Notes under the pieces: model-generated | Database searches by the model: none | Seen by the model: the letters and a program-made list of their open reading frames with translations, nothing else | Told to the model about the DNA's origin: nothing | NCBI RefSeq assembly: GCF_900167255.1 | Contig: NZ_FUYB01000002.1 | Span: forward strand, 186,001 to 250,000 | Direction: 5' to 3' | Length of the DNA: 64,000 nt | From: Thiothrix eikelboomii | GTDB lineage: Bacteria > Pseudomonadota > Gammaproteobacteria > Thiotrichales > Thiotrichaceae | Made by a program: the position numbers and the translations under genes | Shown here: piece after piece, positions 62,969-64,000 of the stretch | How positions within the stretch are numbered: the stretch's first letter is position 1 | Layout: each line of letters begins with the position of its first letter

Positions 62969-63568
62969 CTATTCACTCTTCATCTTGACTAAACGCACCC
63001 GATCTTCCGATTTCACCCGCACTTGCCGCTCAATATCTTGAGTCTTAGCCGCTTGATCACCGGCATCACGTTTGCGCAAAGTCAGCAAAATCGCGGCGAT
63101 CACCGCCACTAATAAAATTACGGCGGCAATTTCGAAGGGATACAAATAATGGGTATACAGCAATTCGCCAAGGGCTTCGGGATTATTAAAATCAGCAGCA
63201 GCGGCAGGTGGTGTATAACGCTCACTGGCGAAATTTGAGCGCTGTAAGACCATAATCATTTCCAAAGCGACCATTACTGCTACCCCTAAACCGATCGGTA
63301 AATAGCGAATAAAACCCTCACGCCCTACTGATTTTAAGTCGAGCATCATAATCACGAATAAAAAGAGCACCATCACAGCACCCACATAGACCAGAATCAA
63401 AACAATCGCTAAAAACTCGGCCTCCATTAACAACCACAGCGCCGTCATCGTGAAAAAGGCCAGAATTAAACTTAAGGCGGCATAAACCGGATTACGCAAG
63501 GTCACCACACCCACAGCAGCGAATAGCAACACTGCGGTAAACCAATAAAACAGAATCTGCTCAAACAT
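62969..63568 (-). CDS. nuoJ: NADH-quinone oxidoreductase subunit J
   Basis: A 199-residue subunit with five membrane helices; the conserved segment around [18 protein letters not shown] carries the pi-bulge helix used in coupling. The C-terminal part (about 150-199) is charged and cytoplasmic. It lies 15 bp after nuoI. Confidence 0.95.
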   Translation of the reverse strand: MFEQILFYWFTAVLLFAAVGVVTLRNPVYAALSLILAFFTMTALWLLMEAEFLAIVLILVYVGAVMVLFLFVIMMLDLKSVGREGFIRYLPIGLGVAVMVALEMIMVLQRSNFASERYTPPAAAADFNNPEALGELLYTHYLYPFEIAAVILLVAVIAAILLTLRKRDAGDQAAKTQDIERQVRVKSEDRVRLVKMKSE

Positions 63569-63583
63569 TAGCTACTCACTCCG

Positions 63584-64000
63584 TTAGCGGTAAGGGGCAT
63601 CAGCCGCTTTCATACGGGCGATTTCAGGCTCATACCGATCACCGATCGCTAAAAGCTTTTGCTTATTAATAATGTTCTCACCCCTTTGCTCAAAGTGGTA
63701 TTCGAACAAACTCGTTTCCACAATCGCATCCACGGGGCAAGCCTCCTCGCAGAAGCCACAATAAATACATTTAAACATATCAATGTCATAGCGCGTGGTA
63801 CGCCTGGTTCCATCGGGGCGCTCTTCTAACTCAATTTTAATAGCCAAAGCGGGGCAAACGGCTTCACATAATTTGCAAGCAATACAGCGCTCTTCACCAT
63901 TGGGATAACGCCGCAAAGCATGATGCCCCCGAAAACGCGGCGATAAAGGTGTTTTCTCTTCAGGGTATTGAATGGTGATTTTATTGCGTTCAACCAAATA
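63584..64000 (-). CDS. nuoI: NADH-quinone oxidoreductase subunit I (5' end outside window)
   Basis: The frame runs off the right edge, leaving 139 C-terminal codons of a protein expected to be about 163 residues. Two [4Fe-4S] motifs are complete: [12 protein letters not shown] and [12 protein letters not shown], binding clusters N6a and N6b. The methionine-like start near 63997 is really an internal TTG leucine, and the gene continues upstream. It belongs to the same nuo operon. Confidence 0.96.
   Translation of the reverse strand, partial: YLVERNKITIQYPEEKTPLSPRFRGHHALRRYPNGEERCIACKLCEAVCPALAIKIELEERPDGTRRTTRYDIDMFKCIYCGFCEEACPVDAIVETSLFEYHFEQRGENIINKQKLLAIGDRYEPEIARMKAADAPYR

Overview
This window reads as a chromosomal segment of a free-living gammaproteobacterium of moderate GC (mid-40s percent by eye). 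Support comes from the gene neighbourhoods: nadB divergent from rpoE-rseA-rseB-rseC; initiator tRNA-rimP-nusA-infB-rbfA-truB; rhodanese-grxC-secB-gpsA; rplU-rpmA-obgE-proB with ispB divergent; envC-ctpA; glmU-glmS. A sulfur-oxidising Thiotrichales-type organism would fit the protein sequences and the redox and sulfur genes, but that placement is an inference from recall and was not searched. There are no rRNA genes, prophage, insertion sequences or CRISPR arrays. Almost everything is chromosomal core, with a few accessory or poorly described gene groups.

Layout. 1-4.3 kb: an edge-truncated SCP2-like gene, a DUF2889 gene, a secreted VWA protein, a glycine-zipper lipoprotein behind a near-consensus sigma-E promoter, and an unrecognised two-TM protein. 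4.3-8.3 kb (minus): a stringent-response operon rpoZ-spoT-ppx/gppA, in which the SpoT synthetase domain has lost key residues. 8.5-11.1 kb: two CBS-domain signalling genes that share a 16-nt upstream element. 11.2-16.2 kb: a complete tungsten-type aldehyde:ferredoxin oxidoreductase operon (16-Cys ferredoxin, AOR, FAD subunit, MoaD-like carrier, a small unknown protein ending in Gly-Gly-Gly) facing a MoeB/ThiF-type activating enzyme. 16.2-21.5 kb: bpt, a c-haem lipoprotein, nhaD, ilvE, a CHCC zinc-finger protein and a lytic transglycosylase. 21.5-21.9 kb: a gene-free stretch ending in a strong plus-strand terminator, a candidate small RNA. 21.9-26.3 kb: apaG, proB, obgE, rpmA, rplU, ispB.

26.3-29.5 kb (minus): rubrerythrin, a GlpC-like Fe-S oxidoreductase, DUF3501 and DUF3050, a likely oxidative-stress module. 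29.7-32.3 kb: small envelope genes, an NlpC/P60 lipoprotein, an OsmC-like protein and a YdcH-like protein. 32.3-36.4 kb (minus): an ArsR-family regulator with a SqrR/BigR-like cysteine pair, then rhodanese-grxC-trxC-secB-gpsA-gshB, a thiol-redox operon. 36.7-40.1 kb: envC, ctpA, moaC. 40.2-45.4 kb: a SulP transporter and glmU-glmS. 45.6-50.8 kb: a small secreted protein, DUF486, the sigma-E operon and nadB. 50.9-57.2 kb: truB-rbfA-infB-nusA-rimP and the initiator tRNA. 57.3-64 kb: the distal nuo operon (nuoI partial, J, K, L, M, N) and DUF2818.

How the genes may work together. The aor operon needs pyranopterin cofactor, and moaC, a MoaD-like carrier and a MoeB-like enzyme are all in the window. 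Its electrons could enter the NAD pool through the FAD subunit and then Complex I. The ArsR regulator, rhodanese, glutaredoxin, thioredoxin 2 and glutathione synthetase form a plausible persulfide/thiol homeostasis unit. Sigma-E is present together with at least one convincing target promoter. The least described items are the small GGG-tailed protein of the aor operon, the hydrolase-only SpoT candidate, the putative persulfide sensor and the orphan transcript at about 21.6-21.8 kb.
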